NCBI GenBank assembly: GCA_947000775.1
Contig: CAMQGK010000565.1
Span: 2,306,501-2,370,500, forward strand
Direction of reading: 5' to 3'
Origin: Pterois miles
Lineage: Eukaryota > Chordata > Actinopteri > Perciformes > Scorpaenidae
DNA: 64,000 bases
How positions within the stretch are numbered: the first letter of the stretch is position 1; every line of letters starts with the position of its first letter. Below the pieces are notes generated by a model. The model was not told the DNA's origin. It did not search any database and saw nothing but the letters and a program-made list of their open reading frames with translations. Position numbers and translations under genes: made by a program. Positions 1 to 13,900 of the stretch are shown piece by piece.

Positions 1-215
1 TGCGTTTGTCCCTTGTTTTCCTTGTGCCATATATGTTTGTCCTCAGTTTAGGTTTCAGCATTTTTTACGTTTGTTTTATCTTAGTATGCTCCATCAGTTT
101 TTGTTTCCTCAGTTCTGTTTTTTAATATCAGCTTTTTGTAATTAAAGCTCGGCTTTTGTTTGATTCTGCCTGCCTGGTGTTCCTCCTTTGAACTGTGAAA
201 CCGTGACAGTTACCT
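1..215 (+). repeat. possible retroelement 3' end at the window edge
   Basis: T-rich sequence followed by gtaattaaagctcggctttt, gattctgcctgcctggtg and aaccgtgacagt. This pattern recurs at the ends of fish dispersed repeats. Truncated by the window edge. Confidence 0.35.
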
Positions 216-1797
216 CATTTATCCACTTACGTTTGAGGTTGCTGTGACTGTCGATCTGACTTTTAATACCAAAACTGCAGCATGTGGTGTGTTTTGCTAA
301 TTGGCCTGATCAATCAGGATGATGTGTCTTTTCTCTTATACAAATAAAAATGTGTCTTTTCTACTTTAACCTGATGACAAGCTATAGCAGAAGAAGAAGA
401 AGCTATTATGAACAAGCAGGGCCACTACCACAATCACCCACAACGCAGACAGAGAACAAAGACTGCAAATCATTCATGCAATCTTTTTAGATTGATTTGG
501 TTTGCTTTTGAAATTGACTTTGGTTTCAACTTTGATCAGGAACAAATGGGTCTGCCGCCTCCACTCACAGTCTCTGTTTCTCAGGTTCTCAGTGACTTCC
601 TCTCTCTCCTTATCACACGCACACAGTGCATTCACACACCAGACGAAGGCTGTACACTCACGCACCAACACGGCAGAAAGTCCACTGACACGTTTCCAAA
701 AAGGACTGAAGTTAATCTAATTTTTTTTTTCAAAGTGAAGTTTTCAAAGCGTAAAAGTTCACAAGTATGAGAATTGCTTTTAAAAACCTCAGCTGCAACT
801 ATGTCAAATAACAAACTTGCTAATCTCACAGTTTAGAAATTCATATAAATATTTTTTTAATGGAATAAATATGTGAATTTCTGAAGTCTGACAAATCTAA
901 AGTTTTAACAAAGCAGGAGATAGCTGCGGTTTGTAATCTACACAAAGCAAATGCAACCCAAAATTGATTTGACACTTTCTCTCAGTATTCAATCTTCTCT
1001 CTACTCCCAGCTTATGCTGAATCATAAAGTAAGGCTGGTATTGATTTGTATGTGTGAGTGTGTGTGTGTGTGTTTTATTTTAATGTGTTGCTGGTAATCA
1101 GAGCAAGACCAATAGGAGCGAATCAAACAGAGACATTCATCCATACGCATATCAAATGAACAGACTGTGCATAATTGTAGGGTGACAGATACACAGACGA
1201 GTGTGTCTAAGCAGACGCCGTCTGGAATATGACGAGCAGAAAAAGAGAGAGGAGGTGTAGCACGTGGCTGAGGTTTACAGTGGGTTTTACTGGTATTGTA
1301 TGACGTCTCTGTCGTGGCATGACTTTCTATTACACAGCTTCCTTATTCTGCCTCAGACTGCACTCTGATAACTCCCCGTGTTTATATCTGAACGTCTGGC
1401 TGCCTCTTCATCCCTCCCTCTCTCTCTCTCTCTCTCCCTCTCTCTCTCTGGAGGTCTGTGCATCTCTGGGCTGCAGCATTTATCATAATGAAATCAAATA
1501 TCATCCTCCAGTGTATGACTAAAGATGCTAATTAAATCATTTCTAACTGGTAATAAACTACTGCTGGTACACTATAAATGCATTAAAAGCTCCTATGAAG
1601 ACGTATCTTCCTATTGAATCTCTTTATAACTGCATGTCTCTCCTCATCTCCACACCCATGCAACAACCAAAATATCATCCTGACTTGCACCTACTTCAAC
1701 TCTCTGCACAAAATGGTTGCTGTGGAAGGTGAAGCTCACAAAGCAGTGCCTTCTCCACTTGATTCCAGCCTGTCAAAAGGTCAGCGGAGAAACTCAC
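1..1797 (-). other. nell2 intron 13 (partial)
   Basis: Non-coding. Positions 1-215 resemble the end of a retroelement common in fish (attaaagctcg followed by a cctgcctggtg-like segment and an accgtgacag end), at low confidence. A (GT)n tract lies near 1056-1073 and a (CT)n tract near 1409-1450. Nothing else was recognised, and the open frames at 408-770 and 1319-1522 show no coding character. Confidence 0.6.
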
Positions 1798-1923
1798 CTG
1801 TGCAGGAATAGTCATCGATCCTGATGTAGCCCGTATGGCAGATGCACATGAAGGAGCCGGGGGTATTAACGCACATGGTGTTCTCCCTGCAGTAGTGCTT
1901 CCCCTCAGCACACTCGTCAATAT
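1798..1923 (-). CDS. nell2: nell2 coding exon 13 (calcium-binding EGF-like domain)
   Basis: Encodes DIDECAEGKHYCRENTMCVN and on to GYIRIDDYSCT, nearly identical to human NELL2. The D-I-D-E start and the N..(F/Y) pattern mark a calcium-binding EGF domain. The phase 1/1 cassette is 126 bp. It is separated from exon 12 by a 21.9-kb intron, and its donor gtgagtt leads to exons outside the window. Confidence 0.96.
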
Positions 1924-4900
1924 CTGGAGAGGAGGAGAGAGGAGAACAAAGCTGGTTTAGATGTGGATTGTTCTTACATTTCTATCAACTGATCTGTAAA
2001 CACAACTCTTATAATCATTTTCCGATACTTCTTAAATCCATTTAAAGGTCAGTGTATGGTTAATTATGTTGTTGGTACTACAGACACCCTCATCTGGTGC
2101 AGATGAAACAATATAATCAGTATTCAGCATCGAGAATTACAGCGTCAAACCTTAAGTTCAAGGCCTTGTGATCCATTTTGATTTTTCAAACCTCTTTAGC
2201 TGAGTGATATTACAGTTTCCTAAGCTTTCGCTCTAGAAATGAATTGTATACAAATTATTATATTATATTATATTATATCATCCACAACATTTTCATCCAG
2301 AGTGGAGGGAATGTTTTCTAAAATCTGTCAAAAGTACAGTAGATCCCATGATACACAGTATAATGTTTCCAAGAGACGTGTGGGAGAAGTTTGGACTGAT
2401 TGTGGGAGAAAGCCACCATTATAAAATAATAATAATAACATGAAATTTACTTTATCTGACAGTACAGCAAAGTCTGAAATACTGCAACAGGCAAAGACAA
2501 GGAAAAGGAAGAAAACAAACTATCTGTATGTACAGAAAAGAGCTATAATTTGTTTACAGTATTCTAATGTGTAGTCACAATATTGACTCACGTTTGTTGG
2601 TGTTGCACCAGCTTGCTTTCTGATTATACAAATATATTAGCTGGCTGAGCTTCTGTTGCGTTGCCTTGTTCTACAAAGCTGGTGTTGATGTTTAGGAGCC
2701 TCCTGAATTCATCAAAGATGCTTGAGCGGGCCATAATTGACTTTGGCTTTCATTAATATCTAATGAGAGATAAGATGGCATTAACATGAAGTCACTGGTT
2801 GATTTCTTGGAAAGAAATTTATGTGACTGATTTGAATCAGTGTTGATAAATGAATCTGTTTAATGGTTTTATGATATGATGACAACGCTCAGGCTTGTCT
2901 TTTTCTCTTGTGTCATGGTTTGCTAACCTGCCTCTGAAAAACAAGAATTCTCTTAACAAACTGTTGAGTGTGCTAGTAAGCTTATAGGTGAATCTCACTT
3001 CTCATGTCTACCAGTTTTTACTCCTCACAGCTGCAGCATGAGGCGAGCTCTGTTCTTCAGGACTGTACTCATCCCTTACACTGCCAATGCCATCGGTTTG
3101 TAGCCTCTATGTGGAGAACAAAACCTACAGCTATTGCTACTCCGTGAATGCTGCACTTTACCCACATGTGGTAGATTTTATTTTAGGAGTTCTTATATAT
3201 TTATACTATGATGATGTTTATTTTAATGTCCCTTTGAGCTGTGAGCGTTGGTCTCATTTTAACTCTGGATCCTGAATCTCCAGTGTGTTCATCCAAATTT
3301 ACGCTTGGGTATTAATAAAGAAACCTTCACCTCAACCTATAGGTTTGGTTAGGTTTATTAGAAGATCATCATTTGGGTTAAAATACATACAGTATGATTA
3401 CATCTCTGGTGAACACAAGATTTAGTGTGGTGCTTTTGTGTGATTCTGCGCGGAGAAACTCAGTTTTACAGATATCTCTCGTTTAAATCAACTTCACGAT
3501 TAGTTGACAAACGCGTTAGCGTTAGTTGACTGAGAATTTCAGGACAGCCCTGCTTCTATGCAGCCAGCGGGAAAAGGCTGTTTGTCTTCATCAGACGGAG
3601 AAAGAGGTCGAACTGCAGAGAGTCCATGAGAGGCGGGCACTGAAGCACTTAAGGTTGCGCTACTCAATTTTCAATCCATTGAAAGTAAAGCACTCCACAC
3701 AGCGGCTTGACTGCTTTTCTCCTGACTTCTTCTGGCCATTCAGTTCATCAGTGTGCTTGAGCATATTTTAAATGTTACATGCTGTACATAGATACTAGGA
3801 ATTATGCCACTAGAGAAATTAATCTAAAAGGCTCTGCAACACAAGGTGTTTTCAATCATTCTTGCTGATTAAACCTCTGCTGCTCTGTTGGGCTCAGGTA
3901 TGCTGGGACTGACAAGAGGCCAGCAAACTTGTATGTCAGCCAGCTGACAACAAGGTCTAATCACACTTCATAGTGAAAACACCTGTGCAGGTAAACCAAG
4001 GGTGTCCAAACCCTTTAATTGTGCCCTTGAATATGAAATGTGTGTACTAAATTTCTGAGCCCATATGCAGTACTTCTCAAGTCACTCATGGTAAACCCGC
4101 ACAGGTGTTTTTACTTATTTTGCCTCTTCTCAGGTCTGTGTGGCCGAGCACATGCCATGTATCTCCTTCACTCTCCTGTTAAAGTGGGACAATATGCATC
4201 TTTATGTCCTTTGCGGACAGGTGGTTGGAGCCGCTCTGTATTCACTAGCTAATTGGAACGAGTATGGCTCGGATTGGGCATTTTATTCTTGCAATTTTCC
4301 TCTGTGGGATCGATAAATTCATCTTACATTTATGGTTATAACTTGTAAGCCACGTTAAGTCTGGTATCCTAAAATAATGCACAACACAGCTCCGTCCAAC
4401 TTCAACCTGACCACAGGTCTAATAAGATAAGATAAGATAAGATGAACCTTTATTAATCCCCGGAGGGAAATTCGGGTGTCATAGCAGCATCAACACAGTG
4501 CAGATAAATACAGTATAGTAAAAATTAAAAGAGAAGGTGCAATGAAGGAAAGAAGGTGCAATGAAGGGAATTGACAATAAAATAAGTTAGTAACAATAAT
4601 AAGTAAAGTGCAGCAGGTGGTGGGTATTGTATATGAATTGCATATATATATATATGTAATTATATAATTATATGTAATTATATACATTTGGAATAAATAC
4701 GGAGCAGCCAGAATAATGGAATACAGCCACACTGGACACTGGAGGATAGTTACTCTACAGCCCACTTCAGCTTTTAGCCACTCACATCTGTGGGAGACTG
4801 TAAGGTTGAGTCACACCACTCCCCATTTATAAAATTTTAGGTGGCTGTTTCCAGATAAACCCTACCTGCCTTACATGAAACAACAGAAAAAGGAAGGAAA

Positions 4901-7900
4901 TAAGTGAGTAGTGAAGAGAGTTGAGCAGAGCAACTGAGACACTGCAGCCTTCAGGAATTAGTGAACAAAATAAGAGCGAAAATGCAACTGAATATGTATC
5001 AGGTGGCCAGAAATACAACTCCAATGGGAGGCTCATGTAGCCTGATAATTAGACTGAGTCGCTGTTTCATTTCACTTTGTTCATTCAGGCTGACATTGTG
5101 TTCATGTTAGTTGATTTTCTTGTATTACTCGAACCATTCAGCAAAGAGTGACATGTCTGTGCCATCATTGTCATTGTCTGTCACCAGACGCCACAGTCTT
5201 GGTTGCTAAGACCGTTTTTTTCACATTGATCAAAGAAATATGTTAATTTAAGATAATTTCTGAAAGCTGACTTATAACAAGCTGCTGTTTATTTTTTGTT
5301 TTGTTTTTTGCAAATCCAGATGGTAACGGGGCTGCACGGTGGTGCAGTGGTTATCACTGTCACCTCACAACTAGAGGGTCACAGGTTTGAATCTGGCTTG
5401 GGGCTCTTCTGTGTGGAGTTTGCATGTTCTCCCCTAGTTAGCGTGGGCTTTCTCCGAGTTCTCCGGCTTCTTCCCACAGTCCAAAGACATGAAGGTTAAT
5501 TGATTACTCTAAATTGCCCACAGGTATGAATATGAGCATGAATGGTTGTCTGCCTCTATGTACCCAGCGATGAACTGGCGTGTACCCCGCCGTCGCTCAA
5601 TGCCAGCTGAGATCGGATCCAGCCCCGCCGTGACCCTTAAGAGGATAAGCGGTTACAGATGGATGGATAGCTACCTAGTAATGCAGAAAGATAACATCCC
5701 CATCCTTTGTCTGGATGAAAGATCAGATGATGTGTTTAATTGTCATGACTGTTTGAATGTGTTTTGTATGTCTACTTAAGTGTCATACTGTACATGCAAC
5801 TGTATGTTTAACTTGTATGTAAATTTTTTGAATGGAACTGCCTAATGCTACGTTCACACTGCAAATGACAAAAGCAGCAAAATGGCCAAATGTAGCCAGC
5901 TACTGTACATTGTCAGCAAGTCGCTGTTGAAGTGTCGCTGGCTAACGGCATTTTTTTTTTTTTTTTTTTTTTGGATGGAACGGAATGGTGAAACAAAAAC
6001 ATCTGATTGGTTGGTACTTCGACACATCACTACAGCTGAACAGAGTCAGTTTGAAGGTTTTCACCAGTTTTTACTGAAAATGACATGTAGCCAGTTGTTT
6101 TGTTGCTCTTACTGCAGTGTGAACACAGCGTAAGGATGCAAATTTAATTTCACTGTAAACTGACAAAGTTGTATCGTATTCTTAAGCTTTGATTAGTCAA
6201 TTATTCCTCTAAATATGGGAAACAGCCATCAATGGGCACAACACCAGACCTATCTGAATCAAATCTGTGGGTGGCAATTCAGAAGCTAATGCTTATCGCT
6301 CTATCTCTGCTGGATATGTCAGTGGGCAATTGTTTGTGTTAGTATAACAACTCGATATACCGAGACTGTGTTTCTGTGAGATTGTTTTGAAGGCTTTCGG
6401 CATCCTAGTAATTAAAACTCAGTTATTGCAGCTTTAAGAATTATCATTCATTAGATTGTATTTCCTTCTTACTCTCATGGTTCCATATTTGGATCCATAT
6501 TAGCTGTTGCCTTAGCAACAGCTATTCCTGGGTTCTAAACTGCATGCCAAACCATCAGACAGAAGATGCACAACACTGCCAGGGTAAACAAAATAATCTT
6601 GATAATGTGATGCAACCAAACGCAAGTCGATGCAAATACAAGTTGATCCCGGCTGTGTAATATGCTCTGGGGCCGTGTTTCTGTTGATAGCGCAGGTCAA
6701 ACGTAGGCACTTTGTGAGAGACAAGCTCCATAGTCCTTGACACTAGCAATTTATTATTCATTCACTGTGTTCAGTGTCTGCAAGAGGACATTCACCCCTG
6801 AATATGGTCTGTGCCAGATGCTTTCACGAAGAGCACCTGAAATTGAATTTCAATAGATTTGCATTGGCATTCAGTCGGCTTGCATGTCCTTGGGTAGAGC
6901 ATCGCCCACCAACCTTCAAACTAAGAGCTCAGCACCTGCCTACAACTGTGGCATTCACATTTCCTTGGTCCTCGTCCTTTCACAGTTCCATCAATGCTGG
7001 CTGCCTCCAGCTATTCAAAAAGCTTTACGGGTAAATGAAGCAGACAGACAAACAATCCACGACCACCTATGACAGTACACATGTCCTTCATTAAATGAAT
7101 GCAGGCTAATTAAACCCTGTGACTGGTTTTGAGAGAGAGAAACAAAGATGTAGAGGGAGAAAATGGGGAGTGGAGGGGAGGGCAGAAAGCGGGGCAGGTA
7201 AAGAGAAGAACTGAATTAGAGACAAAGACAGAGTCATGACAAACTGCACAGTAGAGAGAGATGGAGATGAGACAGCTGGGGAGAGGGCGAATGACTGAGA
7301 TAGCCAAGTGAGAGACAGAGGGACAGAAGGAGGTGGAGAGAAAAGGGCAGACGACGTAGTGGATTAAACAGAGAAAGATGTAGAGTGAGAAAGAGCCAGT
7401 GTGAAGTAAAAGTGTCCTCACGTGTGTGAGGGAGTGAACAATTTAGATAGCGGGAGAAAGAGCTTTAGATGGCAGAGGAAGCGAAGAGGAGAGAAAGTAG
7501 TGAACGGTATTAACTGTCACTGAAGAGACAGACACTATAGAGAACAAATTCAGTCCGTCCGCAATCGCAAACGGTAACCTTGAGCGGAGGTCTTAGGAGA
7601 CGGCTTTCCCGCTCTGTGATTGGCCATCCGTGCTAAGGCTTTGATTTAGAGCCTATTAACTGTAAGATGCCATCCATCCCGCCCCCGGTGACAGCAGTTA
7701 CGTTTGCTAAAACAATATGTTAGGAGGTGAGATGATGAGGGGCGCCGCACGAGCGCGCGGGGGAGAGCGGCCATCTCCGTCTCCATTAACACACTCCATT
7801 TTCTTGATTGGCCTGTCACATGGAAACACGTGGCGTAGCGCAGGCAAAGACGGCTGGCCGAGAGCACAGCGGCGGCTTTTATCGCCGAACGGAAGTGCTC

Positions 7901-10900
7901 GGGGTCAATCTGCTGCCACGCCACGATAGATGGTTAGAAAGTCTGTCTTCCCACCTTTGTGCATTCCTGCATGACGACTGAATCAATCATAGTCGTTCAT
8001 GAGGGCGGTGGGTAACTTTGTACTATTAGGACAAAAAACGTCCTTGTTATGCATAAAGAGGGAGGTCTTTCAGTTCCTGCTCTCAGACTAGAGCTGCAGC
8101 AACTCACAGGTTTAGATCCAGAAGAAAGAAGAGCCTCAATATTACTAAAAATTCAGCACAACATAAACTTACTCAAAAGTACGACTTTGGTCCAGTTCAC
8201 TCCATTAATACAGAAAGGGGGTATGTCAGTGGACGTGTCAGTCTCTGTAGTCTACACATGGCTACAGTTGCACACGTACAGTATCATCACTGATAGGTTT
8301 GGTTGGGTGTGCTGCAACAGCATCTAACAAGATGATCAAACAGCTTCAGCTTGTACAAAATGCAGCTGCTAGATTTCTTACAGAAACAAAGAGAACCAGC
8401 CGCCTTACTCCAATACTTAAGTCCCTACAGTGACTTCTGGTCAGTCACAGAGCTTTATAAATCATTAAATAGAGCATGATCAAAACACCCCTCAAATATA
8501 TTTCAGCAGACCTCTCAGAGCAATAGAGAGAAATCTGTTAAATGTGTTAGTAATACCTACTCTCTGAACTAAACATGCTGCTCAGCTCTGGAAGCAACTT
8601 TCTGACTGTATTACGCTGCCTTCAAGTGAAACTCCTGAGCTTGTGTTTACAACATGGGGAGTCGTGTTGACATACTGCTTGCTTGATGTTCAAGTGGATA
8701 AGTCATGAGAACAACGCTGCTAAGCTGCAGCAAAATTAATATTACTGTCGCCATCTAGAAGCCACAGAGGCTAACAATTTAGCAAGCTAGCAAGTGGGTA
8801 ACATAATGTAGTAATTGCAAAGGCATAATGACAGAGGAGAAAGACGAGGACGTTATCACAAATATCAAGAACATAAGACTAAAATTACAATGTATAATGC
8901 ACCAAAAAAATGAACGTCCATGGCATTTCGGCATTTCTGACAATGTCAACAAACATGTCACAACTCATGAACTCATTACCAGGTTGTGAAAACCACATGA
9001 GATCATATGGACTCTTGTAAACACGACCCCATTTGAAGGCACCGACTGTCAAATCTAGACTTAAAACCCCCCAGATGTTTTTTGTTAACTGATAAAATAC
9101 ACTTTACTTTCTATCTTCATTTAACTTTTTTAATTGTTTCATTATTATAATATTTTTTTCTCACCAGTAAAGCACTTTGAATAGCCTCTGTGTATAAATT
9201 GTACTATATAAATAAACTTCCACACTCTATAGTACATTTCTGCATGACTGCAGCGAGGTACTGGAGGTCAGCAAAGAAGAACAGATGTTCTGCTGCTTAA
9301 GTAAAGTCTATACATACAATCCAAAAGGATAATAATAAATAATAAGGAGGAAGCATAATATGCTGCTGCACTGCTGTAGCTCTTTAATTACCGACAAGTT
9401 AATCATTGTTTAACTCAAAGTCCCCAAGAGTTCAAATTCTAACAGCCGGCTATGTTAGAATATGAATAGCAAACTTCACAAACACATTTCACTCTTTCAG
9501 AAAGACTATTGAAACAAATCCTCAATTAGAGATTGTATTGAGTCACAGAAACTAGGAGGGGGCTTGGAAGTGGTGGCCTACTGGTCTATACCAGTATTGT
9601 TGACCCTTAATGAAGGCCAAAGCTACCTGTGTAGTGGTGCCTTCAAATGGGGTCGTGTTTACTGTGTTTATGAGTTGGGCCCATATGAACGCCCCCCTCA
9701 TGTCGTATTCACGACCTCGTAAGTGGAAAGTTTCTGAAAGCTCAGGGTTCACGACTTGTGACGTGTTTGTTGGAGGAGCCCATGGAAGTTCAGTTTATTG
9801 TTCAGTATACTGTAATTTGTGTTTATGTCTTTGCCTGTTACCCGCTCGCTAGCTTGCTAAATTGTTTGCCTCTGAGGCTGCTAGACTCAGACAGTAACGT
9901 TAATAATGCTGTTGCTTAGCAGCGGTGTTCTTCACAACTTAACCACTTGAACGCAACACGTGTCGTGTTCATGACCTCCCATCTCGTAAACACGAGATGT
10001 GAATGCGTCACTGCGCTTTCAAAGCGAGCGACAGCAATAATTAGAAACAGGGCGTCGGACAAAAGTTCAGCTCAAAATGGAACACTATGCAGCGCTTCAT
10101 CGCTCTCGGACAGTTAGAAATCAGACATTTCAATAGAAAACAATGCACTCAAACTGACTGTGTCACCGGTACCTGTAATATGTTGGCTATATGCATCCCA
10201 ATACATTAAACCTCTTTGCATTGTACACATTACATTCCCTCCAGAGTTTTTTTGGGGAGCTCCTAACCTTAAAGTTCAAACTGCACCTATGCTATACAGT
10301 ACATGCTAAGGGTTATTGTATCGTTGGAGGTCATAACTTTTCATTGACATTTTTAATATTCCCACAATTTCTCAATCAAGTTATCCTGCAACTATGGAAA
10401 TAGGGACTGTCAGCTTATCCCTTTCTAACAGGAAGCGTCCTCACTCTCTGTATTTCATACTGCAGTACACCAAGGTCTGGGAGTAGTGAGATAACACTGG
10501 CATTGCCTCTGGATGTCCCACAAAGACACCCGAATCTGTGCCACACCACCAGTGGTCTCTCTCGTTCTCTTTATCTCTCTTTCATTCTGTCCTTTTCTCA
10601 TCCATCCATCCCTTCCCCAACCAGCTCACTTATTCTAGCAGATGGTTTTCAACAAGGGGCGAGGGTTGCCAAAACATTGTTTGATATTCTTTAGTAGCCA
10701 GTTCCCTCATGGCCAGATTTATAGCAGTCAGAGGAAAGAGCAAAAAGACAAAGAGATGTCCCTGCTGGCCAAACAGTGTCCCACTCAGCAAATAATCTCC
10801 ACTGTTGGCCTTGGCTCCTTATGGGTGGAGGAAGGTGTCGGAGGATGTTACAGGATGCCTCTTCTGGTTTCAGGGGAGTCACTGGATCAAATATTGAGTT

Positions 10901-13900
10901 ATAATTCAAGCTGTTGTCATGTACCGTTCGTAGCTATACCTACAAAAAGTAATGCACGTTAATTTGTATATATCCGACAAAATAAATGTGAATTTAATCC
11001 ACATAATCATGAAGCAAGAAGTATAAACAGCAGCAAATGGCGGATAGGGAGGATGAAAAAAAAAAACAGCCTTTCACCCAGGAGTCCTGTGATAAACCAC
11101 ATAGTGGGTTTTATTTGAATTTTAAAGGAATAGTTCAACAGTTTGGAGTTAGATGAGTAGGTCAATGCCATTCTCATATCTGCACAGTAAATATGAAGCT
11201 CCAACCAGGAGATGGTTAGTTTAGTTCAGCACTGGAAGCCTGGCTCTGTCCACAGGTAAACGCTGCTTCTTGGCCAGGCATAGTGACTTCATGGATGTGT
11301 CACACTGAGGCCAAATTAGTGAGGCGTTAGTGTGGAAAATAATTTCTTGCATAGTATATATTAATATGTGAATAATCAAGTAAAAATAAACATTGACAAT
11401 CATCTCTTCTGCAATAAACATTTATTTTACAGTCTTTAAAATGAGGTAAAGGATAATGTGTCTAAAACTGAAAAGTGCTTTTGAGAAGGTATGAAAGGTA
11501 ACCAGTGAAGACGAGTTGGCACCATTAGATTTAGAAAATACTAAATGAAACCTGGAACTTGGTCTCAAGGTAATCGATAAGTTTCAAAAGGAATAGCGGT
11601 AGCAGGGCATCTGTTGAAATCCCCACCAAAGGTGGACTTGTGGTAAAGCATAAAAGCCGACACACCATTGAAGGTAATCCAGTCTGCTCTTGAGACCAGC
11701 TCTGAGTTTATTGTATCCTGTTTGATCCAGAGTAAATCCATTCATATTGAATTCTGAAGTCTGTCTTGTTTTTAAAGTTTGTCTTTATTGAAGTTATCAT
11801 TAAATGTGGCTCAGGACCTGAAAACCTGGCCCAGTTGAAGATTTCCTACCACTGGTCGAGCCAGGCTGTTTTCCAGCCGTTAACCAGCTAACTGCTGCCA
11901 GTGGTAGCTTCACATTAACAGACAGATAAAATACTGATATCAAACTCGCAAGAAGGTAAATGAGCTTCTTTTCCAAAATGTTGAACTTGTCCTTCAATAT
12001 TCAGCTGTAACCATTTGAACCATATATTACATTCTTTGCAATTTATCTTTTTTAAATTTTTTTCAGGTTTTCATTGGGATTGCAACAAATCAATGATAAA
12101 ATTCTAAATTAGTTAATTTAGTTAGCAGGGCCAAAGTCAAATCTTCAAATTGCTGATTTTGTTCACAGTGCAGGTGTAGACTTTCCTTTTATTCTATTTG
12201 CCGAGGGAGTGCATATTTAGGGCTATTAGCACATTGTGATACCTCAAGTTGTGTTGCAGGGTTCAACAAGCGAAATTACTCCAAAACCTCTTCACTTTCT
12301 TTCATTTAGAAGAGAATAGCTGTACATGACGAAGGAGTGGGGTGTTTTTTAATCAGTTTGCTCCTTTGTTGTAGAAATCCTTTGGGACAATTATCATTTT
12401 TGTGTAGCCTCAAAATGGGTTTCTCTGAAATGCAGCATAGTTTATTTCCTCAGCCGTTACCTAAACACAAACTTCAGATCTACTTTTTTGAGAGCAAATT
12501 ATTCCCAGTATCTTTTCAACTCACCAAATTGGACAATCACTCCTAAATAAACAGCCTCAAAAAGACCAAAACAAATATGCAAAACGTCACTGCCAATTTC
12601 GGCAGAAGCAGGAGCCAATTAAGATGACTGAGTGGAAAGAATCCCATTAGGACGCAACAAGAGTGAAAATCTGCATTCTTAGAGCGCAGTCATTGTCTAA
12701 AAACCAGACACTCACACTGAGATCAATCACTGTGAACACTTAGAAGCCCGCTACCTGACTTAGAACAATGAACATCAAATAAGGAAAAGGTGGAGGAGGA
12801 AGAGGAGGTGTGGTACTGTTTTTTTCTTGTCAACGTGTGCACACAGCCCTGCATTTTCAACACATGACAGCCTGATCATTTCCACATTAAGTTCCACTCG
12901 GAGATCCTTCTATGCAAACATCTAACAGCCTTTTGAGTGACTGCATCAAGTGTTTGTGGGTGTGTCCATATGTCACATTAAACACACTTAGCGCACTTCG
13001 ACTTGGCATGCCTCACATGAAGCATACAGACCAAACTGCCTTGTTTACAGGCGGCAGCGTGAATGGGGTTAATCTCTCCATCACAGCTTTCATTAAACTG
13101 GGAAAGATCTGACACCACGTGTAAATCGATGGAGCATCGTCATCCATCACACGTCAGTCCTTGACCATGAGCAGCCTGTAGGCCAGAGGTCTAAACAATG
13201 AGTCACATGCAGCACAAACGCCTATGAGAGCTCCATGACAGGCTGATCTTCTACAGCTCTCAGTTCTCTTAAACCAGGGCTCAAAACATTTGTTTTTATT
13301 AAGTCAAACTATTTATTCCGATCTTGAACCGCACTGTAAGGTTTAATGTCTCATACTGTTTGAGCTTATTTATACTTAAACGCTGTTTTCCTTTTTCAGA
13401 ATTCTATTATGTGCTTCTTTTTATATTGCCTTTTCGTATCACCTTGTTTTCTTAATGCCTTTATGTCTTATGCAAAGCACTTTGAATTGCCTTGTTGCTG
13501 AGAGGTACGTGCTATACAAATAAACTTGCCTCGCCATGACAAGATCACATTTAGCTCAATAATGCATGTGCTGTTTTTTTCCTCTGTTTTTGTTATTGTT
13601 GCACCATCTTTCATTAATGTGTCTCATTGCTGCATGAATTTTAATGTAAAGCACACTGTGTTTACTTGTAATAAACTATATTATCGTGTCTTCTGTTTGC
13701 AGAGATTGACACAATATTGACAATTATTGAATATTTTTGATTATATCTAGAGCAGGAAATTCACAGAGATAAAACGCAGATGTGGTTATATGTTACAGTA
13801 ATTAATTTATTCCCTATTTTCTTTGCTCATTTATGGAACCCAAGGAAAAAAAAGCTAGGAGAGGATACCTATCCATCAACAAGCTCACTTAGTTTTACAT

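Noticed and set aside
408..770. 120-codon plus-strand open frame near the left edge
   Set aside because: AT-rich and low-complexity, inside a nell2 intron, with no domain.
5882..6133. 83-codon frame containing a run of phenylalanines
   Set aside because: Lies wholly inside a MITE and is created by its poly-T run.
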